A DNA stretch of 64,000 bases from Clarkia xantiana subsp. parviflora (GCA_036873135.1 JAPTYO010000011.1:5564298-5628297), one strand, 5' to 3'; positions 24,624 to 37,620 are shown, numbered from the stretch's first letter. Notes: a model not told the origin generated them from the letters alone. Numbers and translations are program-made.

Positions 24624-27260
24624 ATGAAGAAGCAGCAGAGCCCAGCTAAGCACCTTGTTCAGGTATTTTTCTTCTTTGCTCGTCATACAACCTAATTATC
24701 AGTAGAATCCCAAAAAGAAAGTATCTTTCGAGTTCTTGATGTACCATTGACCTCTCTCTTCTCATAAAAATCGTAACTTTCTTCGAGGGGCGCGTCGCCA
24801 CACCCCGAGGAATAGTCGGCCCATATGCCCGAACCATTCTTGTTATACAAATATATATAAAAATTGTTACTTTCCGCGAACCCACCTCAGAATCCTTTCC
24901 CTCTGTAACCCGAATTCGTAGTTTTAGAGATCAAATCGAAATTGTAGAAGGTTCGGTTGATCTTACTGGAATTAGTATTATAGCTTGAAGCGTGAATTAG
25001 TGTGAGCTTGTCGTTTCGAGGGCTCCTAGAAGTAATGATATACTATTGCTTGCATAAATTCCTTGTTGCTTGGGGCTGAAGTTACTAGTTTGGACAAACT
25101 ATACAAAATGAGTACAATAAGTGTAAATGCACATAAAAACATGTATTTGCTGCACAATTTTTTTTGCGATCTGCTTTTGTGATTTTTTATTTTATTGGGT
25201 TTTTAATTTTTATAATCTGTTTGTGGTTACTTACCATTTGTAACCAACCAAGGATTAGTTAGTGCTTTCAATCATATATGTATTACATCATATCTTGCCC
25301 CTCTAATCTTCTTGGTTGGTGAAACTTTGATGGAGTTCTCAACATCTGCATTTTTGACAGGTCCACAGTAATAGTCCAGGAGGGTCTAAAAGGTTAGTAG
25401 ATCATATTCTCTAGATTCAACTATTTCTTATTGATTTCTTAATGTAAGAAACTATATTTATATTCTTGTAATTTAGATGAGGAGTTCCTATATTTTTTTT
25501 GTAGTAAAAAGAGAAAGAGAAATACAGAAGATGGTTCTGATGCTAATACAAACTCCAAGGTTGTCCAATCCAACAACCTAGAACAAGCAAAAGCTATTCA
25601 GTCATCTCTGCCACCCGAATGCCCGACCCTTCTCAGACCTATCCTCCACTCTCATGTTAGTGGCAATTTTTGGCTGGTAAATGAAAAGTTCTTTCTCAAC
25701 TAAATGAGTGATATTACTGCTTTAATTTCATAACCTGTACTTCATTTGCACTAACAAACTGATCATCAATGTTGGTTGGTAATTGTAGGGTTTTCCTAAA
25801 GAATTCTGCAGGCTGCATTTATCAACGAAAGACACCACCATACTTTTGGAAGATGAAGAAGGGAAAGAATATAAAACAAAATACCATTACAGTTGGAAAA
25901 AGTCGGGGCTGAGCACCGGATGGAAAGAATTCAGTAAAGCTCATGCTTTAGTGGTTGGAGATGTGTTAGTTTTCCAAGCACTAGGTCCGACCAAATTTAA
26001 GGTAATTAGTAGTTACTCACTCCTCTTTAGCTCTTTAAATGATACTCACCAAAGAATTAATAAATGTTCATCATTTGTCAGGTGTACATCAGGAGATCAA
26101 GTGAAGCCCACAAAGCTGTCAAGTCCGAGGAAAATGTTCCCGGTATGGTCACTGCTAACTACCTTAAACTGTGGTGGTTCTTGAAAGCTTTAAACATGAC
26201 TCACATTGCAAGTTTCTGTGACTTGCACTTCAAGCTTCACCTGCCCACTAATCAATCTGCTTCCTTTCTTCTTCTTTTGATTCGGGATTTCTTTAACAGA
26301 AGTGGGCCAATCTTCAAATTCTGCATCCCCCACCAAGTTCAGCTGTGAAATTTGTGTCGAAAGAAAGCACATGGATGATTCGTTTCAGGTGCAGGGCTGC
26401 ACACATTCTTACTGCAGAGATTGCATAATTCAGTAAGTTCTCATAATATTTAGATTAGTACCGTAAATCGTTGAGTCTTCTGGATCAAAACAAATCAACA
26501 TATCTTAATCTTAATTTTAGGTACATCATCTCTAAATTGGACCAAAACATCACATGGGTCAAGTGTCCAGTTGAAAATTGTGAAGGGTACTTAGAAACTG
26601 AGCATTGCCGGTCAATCTTGCCTAATTATATTTACGAGCGATGGGGGAAAGCTCTTTGTGAGGCGCTTATTCCTGGAGCAGAGAAATTCTACTGCCCGTT
26701 TGAGGATTGCTCGGCTATACTGATCAAAGAAGGGAATGAAGTATTAAGGCAATCAGAGTGCCCTCACTGCTTTAGATTGTTCTGTGTTCAATGTGAATCT
26801 CCATGGCATGCGGAGATGGACTGCGAGGAGTTTCAGAGGCTTAGTAAGGACGAGAGGGGGAAGGACGACATAATGCTAATGAAGCTTGCCGAGAAAGAGA
26901 AATGGAAGAGGTGCCCTTCGTGCAAGTTCTACGTACAGAAGAAAGATGGCTGTTGGTTTGTTAAATGCAGGTAAAATCCATCATCTAATGCTACAAAGTG
27001 TAGTCCAAAAAACCGTATTCAATCTCACGAATCTCTGCACTTGTTAGAATATCCGAACTCCAAGTCAGATTTGCACTCGGGTTTGGAAGTTTTAACAGAT
27101 TTCCCTTTGAAGTTTAAAGTTATATGTAATAGTTCTTTCGGATTAAGATGGTAACTTGTGTGTGTTGGTGTAAATTTGTTACAGGTGCGGAGTTGACTTT
27201 TGCTACTCATGTGGAAAGCAACCGACTATTTCACATTACTGCATGTATTGCAGGCACTAG
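24624..27260 (+). CDS. B3 DNA-binding domain fused to RBR (RING-IBR-RING) E3 ubiquitin ligase, copy 1
   Basis: Eight exons: 24624-24662, 25361-25392, 25505-25676, 25789-26001, 26082-26142, 26300-26432, 26521-26970 and 27185-27260, giving 391 residues. Splice sites are GT-AG and phases match throughout. A basic KKRKR at 25-29 is a likely nuclear signal. A B3 domain spans about 61-157 (PILHSHVSGNFWL, GWKEFSKAHALVVGDVLVFQ, then FKVYI), closest by memory to the At3g19184-type B3 proteins. A linker of about 30 residues leads to RING1 (C188, C191, C206, H208, C211, C214, C232, C237), IBR (C275, C280, C297, C300, C305, C308, H313, C318) and RING2 (C348, C351, C366, C368, C373, C376, H384, C386) with catalytic Cys 361 in DGCWF. 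RBR ligases pass ubiquitin through this cysteine. The inferred role is DNA-targeted ubiquitination of chromatin or transcription proteins. Two separate genes are the main alternative, but no start or stop separates the modules. Confidence 0.85.
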
Positions 27261-29437
27261 TTGACTCTTTATTTCCCTCCCTGTGTATTGCAGGCACGTT
27301 ACTTGCAACACAAGAAATGGGAATAGTAGGTGTTTGTTTTGGGGTTTAACCTTAAATTTGGCTCTTTTTGTTGTAATTAGGTGGAAAAGCATTGAGTAAG
27401 CATCATGTAAATTTTTGTTATCCAAACTCTTTGTTTGAGTTAAGTTTCGACTTACTTTATTTTCGTGGTGTTCCGTTGCATTAGCTTCTTCACTAAGGTA
27501 CTCGGATATGATATATTGATAGCCAGTCCTTTGAGGATGAGGCTCTCCTCAAGATTAGGTGTTTGTGCAAAAAGAACGTGTTTATGCAAAACGAATGTAT
27601 TTATTTTTTAATTAGTAATTTTTTGTGTTTATCCTTCCCATTAGAATTATAACTTTTCGCCAACGAAAAATTTGTTAGTAAAACCTTTCCCATGTAACTT
27701 TGTTGTAGCCCTAGACTCGTCATATGACTTGCGGGGTTTAAACTCACCATATGACTTGCGGGGTCACAGTCCGACGAGTTGTCGAAGTAATATACTTATT
27801 CCTTTTTTACTGCAGAATTAGTCTTCTCATCCTATTTTGGCATGACAATCAACTCAACATGCGCATCACATATATCCATAATATCTGCTCCTGATGACAT
27901 TAATTGACGACTTCATAAATATCTTTATCGCACCTCCAAACAAATTCTACATGTGGGGCTCGGCACGACACATGTCCTTAGCCGCCATTATCCCTCCTCT
28001 GGGGTAATACTGTTTTATGAGTTTGTAGGAATTTTGATTGACCACATTCATTCCTAAGACCTTATTAGTTCACATTGAAACTTCATTTGTACAGAAATCA
28101 TATGGTCACATTTTCCTAAATAATTCGTACAAAATGAATTAGCACAAATACATATGTACGCATTTTTATTTTTTTTCTTTATATACAAATTCTAGCATAT
28201 TTACAAATCTTTTAGTCTAAATTGTAATGTCTATGCATATACATAGTATAAGACTATCGAACATATTTACGGTGTCTGCTTTCTAACATAGTCAATATAT
28301 GTAAGAAAAATAGTCATTCATATGTATTTATGTATCTTACTTAAGATATGCATATATCTAAATTCCTTTATAATTATACATGTATTTTTCCATATTCACA
28401 TATTATTCTTTATAGCATTGTACACATCCTAATTTTTACCAATCTAACGTAAATATATGTAAACATTTAAACAACCATATGCATTTTAAAATATTATGCA
28501 CCATTCTTACTAGCATTTTAAATTTATGTACATCTATAATATAAATAGTATCAAGAAATGAGTGTGGTGGTGGAAGTAATTTTTTTTTTTTCCAGCTGAA
28601 TCTATTGGAGGAGCAGATGTATTTGTAGAATGATGATAAATGAAGGCAAAGCAAAAATATTGTTTGCATAAGCAGAAGTATATGTAGAAGTTGAGTATGC
28701 GACTCATGTTCGCGTACGATCGTTAACATAGCTACGTGTTGTCAGAATGGCTGGAATGCGTTGTTAGATGACTGTTATCGTAACGGCCGTACGAGAACAT
28801 TAGTCGCGTATGTACTAAACTCTAATTAGTGATTTTTTTAATGTTAATCCAAAAAGTAAAACCCTAAATCTCGACAAATCGTAAGCAAATGTCAGTTGGG
28901 TACCACGTAGTGCGCGAATGTCATTCGCGTACTTATGTATATTAGTGAACCAAACACAGTATGTTATATTTGTATTTGAGTTCCACATGTTAGTTATTTA
29001 GGTGAAAATTCATAGATTAGTGATATGGAGTTGGAAGGGGAAAACTTCGAAGTTCATTTAATATTGAATATGTAGAAAAGAGATCCTAGCTAATTCACGA
29101 TGCTAAGATTAGTTTCAAGGAATTACTTTTAATCAATTAATTTTTTATAGTATTAATTATCTCATATTTTATCTCAATTGTGGTTCACTTATGTTAGTAT
29201 ATACACTTCGATCAATTTTTGTTAGTTTGATTTTTGCAGCCACTATTGCTCAAGATGACGCTCTTTCATCTTACTATATATTAATGCAATTGAGGAAATG
29301 GTGCAGCCTGACATCTTACTAAGCAATAACCATCTTCTTACTGAGAAGCACTGGAATCTTGCAGTAAGAAGAGCTTTAAAGATGATCAATAGGGAACAAA
29401 TTTGCTCTCACGAATGTGGTCATTTACTTATTAGTAG

Positions 29438-29595
29438 GACTAAGCATGGACCAGTCCTGAACCAGAACCGTTAAGGTCAGCTAGAAAACGACATGCTCCT
29501 AACGATCCTGCACCGGTCCATGTCTGTTAGGACCGAAGGAAACGGTCCTGGACTTAACGGTCCCGGTTTCGGGACTGTTAGGTCCGGTAATGACT
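29438..29595. repeat. Possible MITE fragment with CCGGTCC/GGACCGG words
   Basis: TAGGACTAAGCATGGACC at the left end resembles the starts of plant hAT-type MITEs. Inside are alternating motifs (ACGGTCC, GGACCG, GGTCCGG). No matching right terminus or target duplication was found, so this may be a truncated copy. Confidence 0.35.
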
Positions 29596-30523
29596 TTTTT
29601 TTTTAATTGCTTTTTTTTTTGTAGTATATAAATGTTATGCCCATTATTGTCATATGTGCTAAATAATAGGCATCCACTTCTTATTGGCTACTTTGAGTGA
29701 TGCTAAGCAAATAAAATACTATGACATACATGATTGCATTCATTTTTCCTATTGTATGTATGTATTAACTATGTAATTAAGCGGATTTACTGGTAGAGCA
29801 TTTAGGAGATTTAAGTAGTGGTAGAGAGTTTTGATTTTTAATGACCTCTATCATATTTGTTTGATCCAAGATTTTGGAATCAAGAATAAATAAAATTGGA
29901 ATTTTATATGCATTTTTTGTACTTGGTATATGTATTGAGTAATGCATCAATTTGTCAGTTTATAGTAACTTGTGCATAGAGGTTGCTTTCAGTGTTGCTA
30001 TTGTGTAGTTAATGTGACTTTTCACCTATATAATTAAGGATTTCGGCTTGACTCAAGTCTATGCTAGATTTAATCACTTGGTCCAGGAGACTATTTCGCG
30101 CATGAAGCCACGTCAAGACGAGCCTCTTATCTTGACAAATTGACTCATAAATAATTTAAAGTTTTAATCGAATATGATGATTAGTAATGAAACTTATACG
30201 GGCTCGAATACGTACTAAACATAATCTCTTAGAGTAGGTAATTAGATTTCATACTGGCTCAAATTAGAACATGCCTATAGTGCATCGAGTTATATTATAC
30301 CCACTTTTATAAGAGTCGGACACCGAACCGTTTGTGTATCCGATTTCCAGTTTGGCCGGTCCAACTGGACTCTTAAGAAATTTCATGAGGCAGTAGTGGA
30401 CTGTGCAATGCAGTCTTTATTTGGGAGCCCACATAACGGAAGGTTGCTTGATTTAGGGTTTACAAATGTTGAACCGGCAAACCGGTGACTCGGCCAATAA
30501 ATTCGTTAAAAAAAAACTGGTTT

Positions 30524-30595
30524 TTATCAGAACGGATCAGCTAGGGATTCGGTTCCTGGTCGGACCGCCAATATGATCCGTTCTGATAACACTGA
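30524..30595. repeat. Inverted repeat of ~14 bp arms
   Basis: ATCAGAACGGATCA (left) pairs with TGATCCGTTCTGAT (right) across about 40 bases in a GC-richer segment containing ACCGGCAAACCGG nearby. This is possibly the remnant of a small foldback element. Confidence 0.5.
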
Positions 30596-30834
30596 ATATA
30601 CCTCACTGAAATAGTTTAACGAAAACTTATTTCTAAAGTCACATCACGATATTTTGATTATCAAGAGGCTGGTAAAAAAAAAAAAAAAACCGTACGGTCA
30701 AGTGAAGACCGTCATTATTGTCACATCTTTTTTTTTGTTTTTTGTTAGTCATTATCATCAACTTAATTAAACCTATTCTTCTCTTACTATATGCTTTCCG
30801 ACTATTGGCTGCTGTCCTCGAGGAGAAGAAGACG

Positions 30835-33510
30835 ATGGAGAAGCAGCAGAGCGCAGCTACGCACATTGTTCAGGTATTCTTCTTCTTTGCTCGCTCATAA
30901 CAACCCAATTATCAGTAGAATCTCAAAAAGGAAGAATCTTTCGAGTTCTGGATGTACCATTGGCCTCTCTCTTCTCATAAAAATCCCAACTTTCTTCGAG
31001 GGGCGATCGCCACACCCCGAGGAATAGTCGGCCCAAATGCCCGAAACATTCTTGTTATAAACAATATAAAAAAAATGTTACTTTCCACGAACCCACCACA
31101 GAATCCTTTCCCTCTGACCTCTGAAACCCTAGTTCATAATTTTATAAATCGAATCGAAATTGTAGAAAGTTCGGTTGATCTCACTGGAATTGGAATTATA
31201 GCTTGAAGCGTGAAATAGTTTGAGCTTTTCGATTCGGGGCTCCTAGAAGTAATAAATGATTTACTATCGCTTGCATAAATTCCTTGTTGTTTGGGGCTGA
31301 AGTTACTAGATTGGACAAACTATACAAATGAGTACAATAAGTGTAGATACACATAAAAACATGTATTTGCTGCACAATTTTTTTTGCGATCTGCTTTTGT
31401 GATTTTTGATTTTATTGGCTTTTTATAATCTGTTTGTGGTTACTTACTTACCAATTGTAATTTGTATCCAACCAAGGATTAGTTAGTGCTTTCAATCATA
31501 TATGTATTACATCATATCTTGCCCCTCTAATCTTCTTGGTTGGTGAAACTTTGGTGGAGTTCTCAACATCTGCACTTTTACAGGTCCACAGTAATAGTCC
31601 AGAAGGGTCTGAAAGGTTAGTTGATCATATTTTCTAGATTCAACTCTCTTATTGATTTGTTTATGTGAGAAACAAAAACTATATTCTTGTAATTAAGATG
31701 AGGAATTCCTATGATTTTTTGTAGTAAAAAGAGAAAGAGAAGTACAGAAGATGATTCTGATGCTTATACTAACGCCAAGGTCCTCCTAGCCAACAACCTA
31801 GAACAAGCAAAAGCTATTCAGTTATCTCTGCCACCCGAATACCCGACCTTTCTCAGACCAATTCTTCAATCTCATCTTAGTGGCAGATTTTGGCTGGTAA
31901 AGAAAAGTTTTTTCAACTAAATGAGTGATATTACTGCTTTATTTTCGTAACCTGTACATCATTTGCAGTAACAAATTGATCATCAATGTTGGTAATGGTA
32001 GGATCTTCGTAAAGATTTCTGTAGACTGCATATTTCAATTCAAGACACCACCATACTTTTGGAAGATGAACAAGGCATAGAATTTGAAGCAAAATACCAT
32101 TGCAGACGAAGAAAGGTCGGGCTTCTTACCGGATGGAAAGAATTCAGTAAAGCTCATGATTTAGTGGTTGGAGATGTGTTAGTTTTCCAAGCACTAGGTC
32201 CGACCAAATTTAAGGTAATTAGTAGTTACTTCTCTTTACCTCTTTAAATGATACTCACCAAAGAAATAATAAACGTTCATCATTTGTCAGGTGTACATTG
32301 GGAGATCAAGTGAAGCTCGCAAAGCTATCAAGTCAGAGGAAACAGTTCCCGGTACGGTCACTGCTAACTACCCTAAACTGTGGTGGTTCTTGAAAGCTAT
32401 AAACATGACTCACATTGCAAGTTTCTGTGACTTGCACTTCAAGCTTCACCTGCCCACTAATCAATCTGCTTCCTTTCTTCTTCTTCTTTTGATTTCGGGA
32501 TTTCTTTAACAGAAGTGGGTCAATCTTCAAATTCTGCATCCCCCACCAAGTTCAGCTGTGAAATTTGTGTCGAAAGAAAGCACATGGATGATTCGTTTCA
32601 GGTGCAGGGTTGCACACATTCTTACTGCAGAGATTGCATAACTCAGTAAGTTCTCGTAATATTTAGATTAGTAAACCGCTGAGTTTTCTGGATCAAAACA
32701 AATCAACCTATCTTAATCTTAATGTTAGGTACATAATCTCTAAATTGGACAAAAACATCACATGGGTCAAGTGTCCAGTTGAAAATTGTGAAGGGTACTT
32801 AGAAACTGAGCATTGCCGGTCAATCTTGCCTAATTATGTTTATGAGCGATGGGGGAAAGCTCTTTGCGAGGCGCTTATTCCTGGAGCAGAGAAATTCTAC
32901 TGCCCGTTCAAGGATTGCTCGTCTGTACTAATCAAAGATGGGGATGAAGTAGTAAGGGAATCTGAGTGTCCTCACTGCTTTAGATTGTTCTGTGTTCAAT
33001 GTGAATCTCCATGGCACGCGGAGATGGAGTGTGAGGAGTTTCAGAGGCTTAGTAAGGACGAGAGGGGTAGGGAAGACATAATGCTGATGAAGCTCGCCGA
33101 GAAAGAGAAGTGGAAGAGGTGCCCTTCGTGCAAGTTCTACGTACAGAAGAAAGATGGCTGTTGGTTTGTTAAATGCAGGTAAAATCCATCATCTAATGCT
33201 TACAAAGTGTAGTCTAAAAAACCATTTTCACTCTCACGATCTTCTGCACTTGTTAGAATATCTGAACTCCAAGTCAGATTTGCACTCGGGTTTAGAAGTT
33301 TTAACAGATTTCCTTTAAAGTTTAAAGTTATATGTATAGTTGGTGAATTTTTATGGATATAATCATTCATGATTTCTAGTTCTTCTTTTGGATTAAGATG
33401 GTAACTTATGTCTGTTTGTGTAAATTTATTACAGGTGCGGAGTTGAGTTCTGCTACTCATGTGGAAAGCAACCGACTATTTCACATTACTGCAAGTATTG
33501 CAGGCACTAG
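30835..33510 (+). CDS. B3 DNA-binding domain fused to RBR E3 ubiquitin ligase, copy 2
   Basis: This is the tandem paralogue of the gene at 24624, in the same orientation. Exons are 30835-30873, 31584-31615, 31725-31896, 32002-32214, 32291-32351, 32513-32645, 32729-33178 and 33435-33510. Every exon has the same length as in copy 1, giving 391 residues. B3 residues differ in places (DLRKDFCRLHISIQD, then AKYHCRRRKVGLLTGW), while VVGDVLVFQALGPTKFKVYI is kept. The RBR module is nearly identical and keeps all zinc ligands and the DGCWF catalytic cysteine. The B3 half has diverged more than the RBR half, so the two proteins might read different DNA sites while keeping the same catalytic part. The upstream region lacks the Helitron found before copy 1. 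Exon limits were deduced from consensus and the comparison of copies. Confidence 0.85.
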
Positions 33511-35062
33511 TTTGACTGTTTATTTCCCTCCCTTATTATTGCGGGCACGTTACTTGCAACACAAGAAATAGGAATCGGTGTTTGTTTCGGGGGTAAACTG
33601 TAAATTGGACTAATTTTGTTGAAATTAGGTGGAAAAGCAACGTGTGAGGATCATGTAAATTTGTCACACACATGTTCCGTTGCATTAGCTTCATCACTAA
33701 AGTAGCCGGATATGATATATCGGTAGCCAGTCCTTTAAGGATGGGGCTCTCCTCAATTTAGGTGTTTGTGCAAACAATAATTTCAAGTAATTTTTTGTGT
33801 TTATGATTAGGGTTCGGCTAAAATAAACTTGAATTTATTTCAACTTGATTTTCCAACCATCAGATTATGCATTTGTAAGAAACACTTTTTATCTCTCCTC
33901 AATTATGATTGATTATTTCTCATGATTTAACGGCTGAGAAATCAAGTTTAAATAAACTCGACTGCATTTTAGCCAGCCCCTTATGATTATTCCTCCCATT
34001 AGAATTATAATTTTCACTAACGAAAAAGTTGTTGGTAAAACCTTTCCTATGTAACTTTGTTGTAATTTTTTTTTTTTTATATAAATAAAATTAGCGGAAG
34101 ATTATATTAAAGAAATTATATTAACTTGAAATGTTTAGTCGATTACATTCCGAAAAATAATCCACATGATTTTAACATCATCCGAACTCCGGAGGACAAT
34201 TAAAATGATAAAGTTGTGTTATTAGGAAGCTCCTCTTCTAGCTAGTGCACCAGTTATCAAATTTTCATATCTATATGTGTTTATGCATATGCAGCTTCAA
34301 AATGCTCATAAGAGTTTCTTACAATCAGTAATAAGAGGTCTTAGTTTAAAAACTTTATGATTCTCACTCGCAATTATATTGATAACTAGTGCATGATAAT
34401 AGAGTTTCTGATAATCGGTTCCCCCTCTTTTTCTAGAGCATGTGTATTTTTACACTATAAAGATATATCAAACCTATTTCTATTGATGACAAGACAACTA
34501 ACCACATACTCAATTAACCGTGTTTTAGCTGCCGGATGATATACTATTTGATGAAATTCAGAATCTTACCATGCAAGATTAGAGTTGCAAAGAGTAGGTA
34601 ATACTAATATATATGAAGACAGGCTAATGTGAATTATATTTGGTATATAGAGGGTGAGCAATAATAATGATTCATACTATTTGAGATTTATTTATTTATT
34701 GATTTAACTAAGCATAGCCAAAAAAATATAGCCTGGAACTAGAAACTTACTAATTCAACATTTTACCCCCATATAATCCAGCCTCAAGAGGGAGGACGAG
34801 TTAATTAAAAGCAAAAACTGTAGAGCAACAATTTTGCATTTTGTTTAGTGGACTAACAAGTTAAAGAAAACAACAACACAGTAAACATAAATATTGATAC
34901 AGAAGCACATTATCAAAGGCAAATCAAAAGTTTCACAATCGAGCCACTTGGACATCAAGTGACTCGAGACTCTAAACAATGCAACCCCGAAATAAATCGC
35001 GACCCGAACACGTGAAGTTGGTCCGGATCGCACAAGCCCGGATGGACCAACCTCCATCCGGA
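33511..35062. other. Intergenic DNA downstream of copy 2
   Basis: The first part (to about 34050) is the duplicated 3' flank. The remainder is AT-rich with no coding signal or recognisable repeat. Confidence 0.5.
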
Positions 35063-36691
35063 CTAGTCCAGATGGGCACCCCACATCCGAACTAGTTTGG
35101 ACCGACGCGTCCCCGCACTCGGTCCCGACGCCCATGTGACCCCTAATCGGGCTACACTATTGGTGGTCACTCCGAATCTCGTACACCTGTATGAAATATA
35201 CATGAAAATACCAAACACGGTGGGCCCCTTTGATGATAAACGAGACTTATACCCTATCACATATGGTGTTGGAAACTTCATAACTTGATGAGCAATTGAT
35301 GGGGTGATATGGTGGGGATTGAGAGTAGTCCTTCCAATGATGGCGTTGTAAGCAGAAGCGACGTCGACGACCACGAAAAGTATGTCGATATTTAGAGCCT
35401 TATTTTCATTCCCCAGTATTATTGGTAACCGGATGGCACCCATAAGATAAGTAGTTCTTCCCGCAAAGCCCACTAAAGGGAAGTCGACTTTCTTCAAATT
35501 ATTCTTAGTGAATCCAAGATTCAGGAAAACTTCATAGAAAAGGATATCTGTCGAGCTTCCACTGTCGATGTCAGGACGTCCATAGAACCATATAGAGGCT
35601 TCTTCTTTAAGGGTAGTGGGGAAGAGTGCCGCATATGATCTGTTATTGCCCATCTCCCTAGCAAAGAAGAGTTGTGGGAAGTTGATATGCCTCACTAGAT
35701 CCCCTCCACCGGTGTAATCATCGATGTTCCTTGCGAAGATTTGGGGCGACACTCGATTATCGAGCAATCTTTTGGAGAAATGATGGGAAGTGTAGTCTCT
35801 GATAGTTAACATATCACCGACTCCTTTTCTTATTTTCCAACAATTCCCATTTGACCCAGCGTGAATAATGATGGTTCTTTGACTGGGGTTTCGACCATTG
35901 TTTCCTTTTTGGTCTCTCTTTGGTCAGGATGTTTCGTCTCAGTTGTTTTCATACTCGAAGCCTCTTCTTTCAGCTGAGAAACTTATGGGTCTGTATCCTT
36001 AGCGAATGGGATAGTTCCCGCTAGAGTTTGATTCCAAAACGCCATTAACGCTGTCAACACTTCTGGTGGGACAACAACAAAGGCTGTCTTTGGTTCCTCT
36101 GGATATTGAGGATGCTCGGAATGAGGATGCTCCTCACTAGTGGTGCTATTGTTGTGTGGGGGAGGCTCCCACCTTTCTTCCCCATTTGCTTGTTTGGAGC
36201 TGGTGGGATCCATCTGAGGTCTTATCACCTCCTCCACCACAGTTGGTACTTCTTTCGTCTAATTCTTTAACGGGGCCATGACTTTCTGATTTTGTTCCCA
36301 CAGAAGGCGCTAAATGTTGGAACAAGAATTGTCAGGCCTTTAGCTTTCGGGAATGGATTTCAGGAAGTCTCATTGGTAGCTCTTTTAGGTGTCTATATCG
36401 ACCTCGCGAAGTACTTAGTTTCCTTTGTAAGGCTCTATGGTGTTAACCTGAAAATGGGGTGGGGATTTGCCCCTGATTCCACTCCAAAGCTTAAGTCAGT
36501 AATGGATTTTGAGAATAATAATTGTGTATGTATGAAAGATACTTGAAGTTATTTATAGGGGAAGTTTACCGAATTTAAATGACGCGGCTACCCTTTGGGA
36601 ATGGTTTTCTCCTTAGTCGGCACAAGCAAGTAACAAGTAGGTTGTCACCTCATCTTTTCTTAAGATGAGAGGTTTACTGGAGTCGGCACAA
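35063..36691 (-). mobile_element. Decayed Ty3/Gypsy fragment (gag-protease plus partial LTR)
   Basis: On the minus strand, 36240-35983 encodes a Pro/Ser-rich Gag N-terminus and 35812-35063 a Gag-protease stretch. Gag (AALFPTTLKEEASIWFYG) is joined directly in frame to the protease active site (DIDSGSSTDILF) and its C-terminal part (ASAYNAIIGRTTLNP). The zinc-knuckle region is therefore deleted near 35575. RT and later domains are missing. Near 36290-36313 lies a primer-site-like TTTAGCGCCTTCTGTGGGAA on the minus strand. From 36315 upward is the 3' part of an LTR, with TATA-like CTATAAATA on the minus strand. The LTR is cut at 36692 by the CACTA-like terminus. The same LTR family recurs at 62783-63269. 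Confidence 0.8.
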
Positions 36692-37620
36692 CACTACAAG
36701 AAATTTGGTCTATTTTGGCGAATAATATTGCGTGGATACAGTGTCCTCGCTATAGACTGTGTCTAATGCGAGGACTTTTAACATTCATCGCATACTGTAT
36801 TGACATGACGAGAAATTTGTCGTAATATCAAATTGCGACGAGTGTCGATGCAATAAAACAAATATTGCGACGACACCAAATCTGATGCGAAGAACACATA
36901 TCCTTGTAATAAGATAAAATTATTGTGAGGATGTATAATCTCCTATTACAACGATTTTTTGTCGCAATAAATTTTTTCCCACCAAAATTTTGGCGTTAAC
37001 TTTTTTTGGGAAATCGACTGCGACGACATAAAAAGTATTGCTAGGATAACATATCTCGTAATAGATTGTGTTTATTGCGATGATGTGTAATATACAATTG
37101 CGACAACTTGTTCTCGCAATAAGAAAATTTTCACCAAATTTTTTGCGTCAAATTTTCCTTGAAACCAATTGCGACGAGACCAATTCTATCGCGAAGGCCT
37201 CATATCTTTGCAACATAGTAGCTTTATTGCGAGGATGTTTAATATCCAATTGTGACGAATGGTTCTGATTGCAATAACAAATTTTCCACCAAATTTTTGT
37301 GCCACTTTTTTCTTGAAACCAATTGCAACAACACTAAATCTATTGCGTGAACCACTTATAATCGCAATAGGGTGATTTTTTTTATTGCGTGGAATCCATA
37401 CAGTCGTAATATAGTAAGATTATTGTGATATATCCGATTGCGACTACTAATTCTCGCAATAAAGTATTTTGCACCAAAATTTTAGCGTTAATGCTTTCGG
37501 GAAACCAATTGCGACAACACCAGATCTATCGTGAGGATCGCATACTCTCTCGATAAAGTGTATGTAACGCGAGGACGTTGTATATCCAATTGCAACAAAT
37601 CATTATCGCAGTTAATGAAA
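36692..37620. mobile_element. CACTA-like (En/Spm) terminus with subterminal repeats
   Basis: CACTACAAGAAA at 36692 is the classic plant CACTA inverted terminus. It is followed by degenerate repeats with anchors AATTGCGACGACAC near 36865, 37020, 37169, 37322 and 37509 (spacing about 150-187 bp). Repeated words are TTGCGAGGA, TCGCAATAA and CACCAAATTTTTGCG in both orientations. Similar words recur at 37975-38095, 39690-39870 and 40540-40680, so the element may extend to about 40680. The opposite terminus and transposase were not found. Confidence 0.55.

Larger units (their letters stand above)
27261..30834. other. Spacer between the two B3-RBR genes
   Basis: The first ~400 bp (to about 27690) matches the 3' flank of copy 2 (to about 34050), for example GATATGATATAT…TAGCCAGTCCTTT and ACCTTTCC…TGTAACTTTGTTG. 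The last ~100 bp matches the 5' flank of copy 1. The duplicated unit is thus about 3.2 kb. CATATGACTTGCGGGGT occurs twice at about 27720-27765. The middle is AT-rich with no gene seen. Confidence 0.6.

Noticed and set aside
24646..24885. 79-codon minus-strand frame near the first B3-RBR gene
   Set aside because: It falls within exon 1 and intron 1 of the plus-strand gene and is not conserved as a frame in copy 2.
26064..26348. Reading through the stretch between B3 exon 5 and RING1 exon 6 as coding
   Set aside because: The same segment in both gene copies has GT…AG ends, a pyrimidine-rich 3' part and matching phase, so it is better read as an intron.
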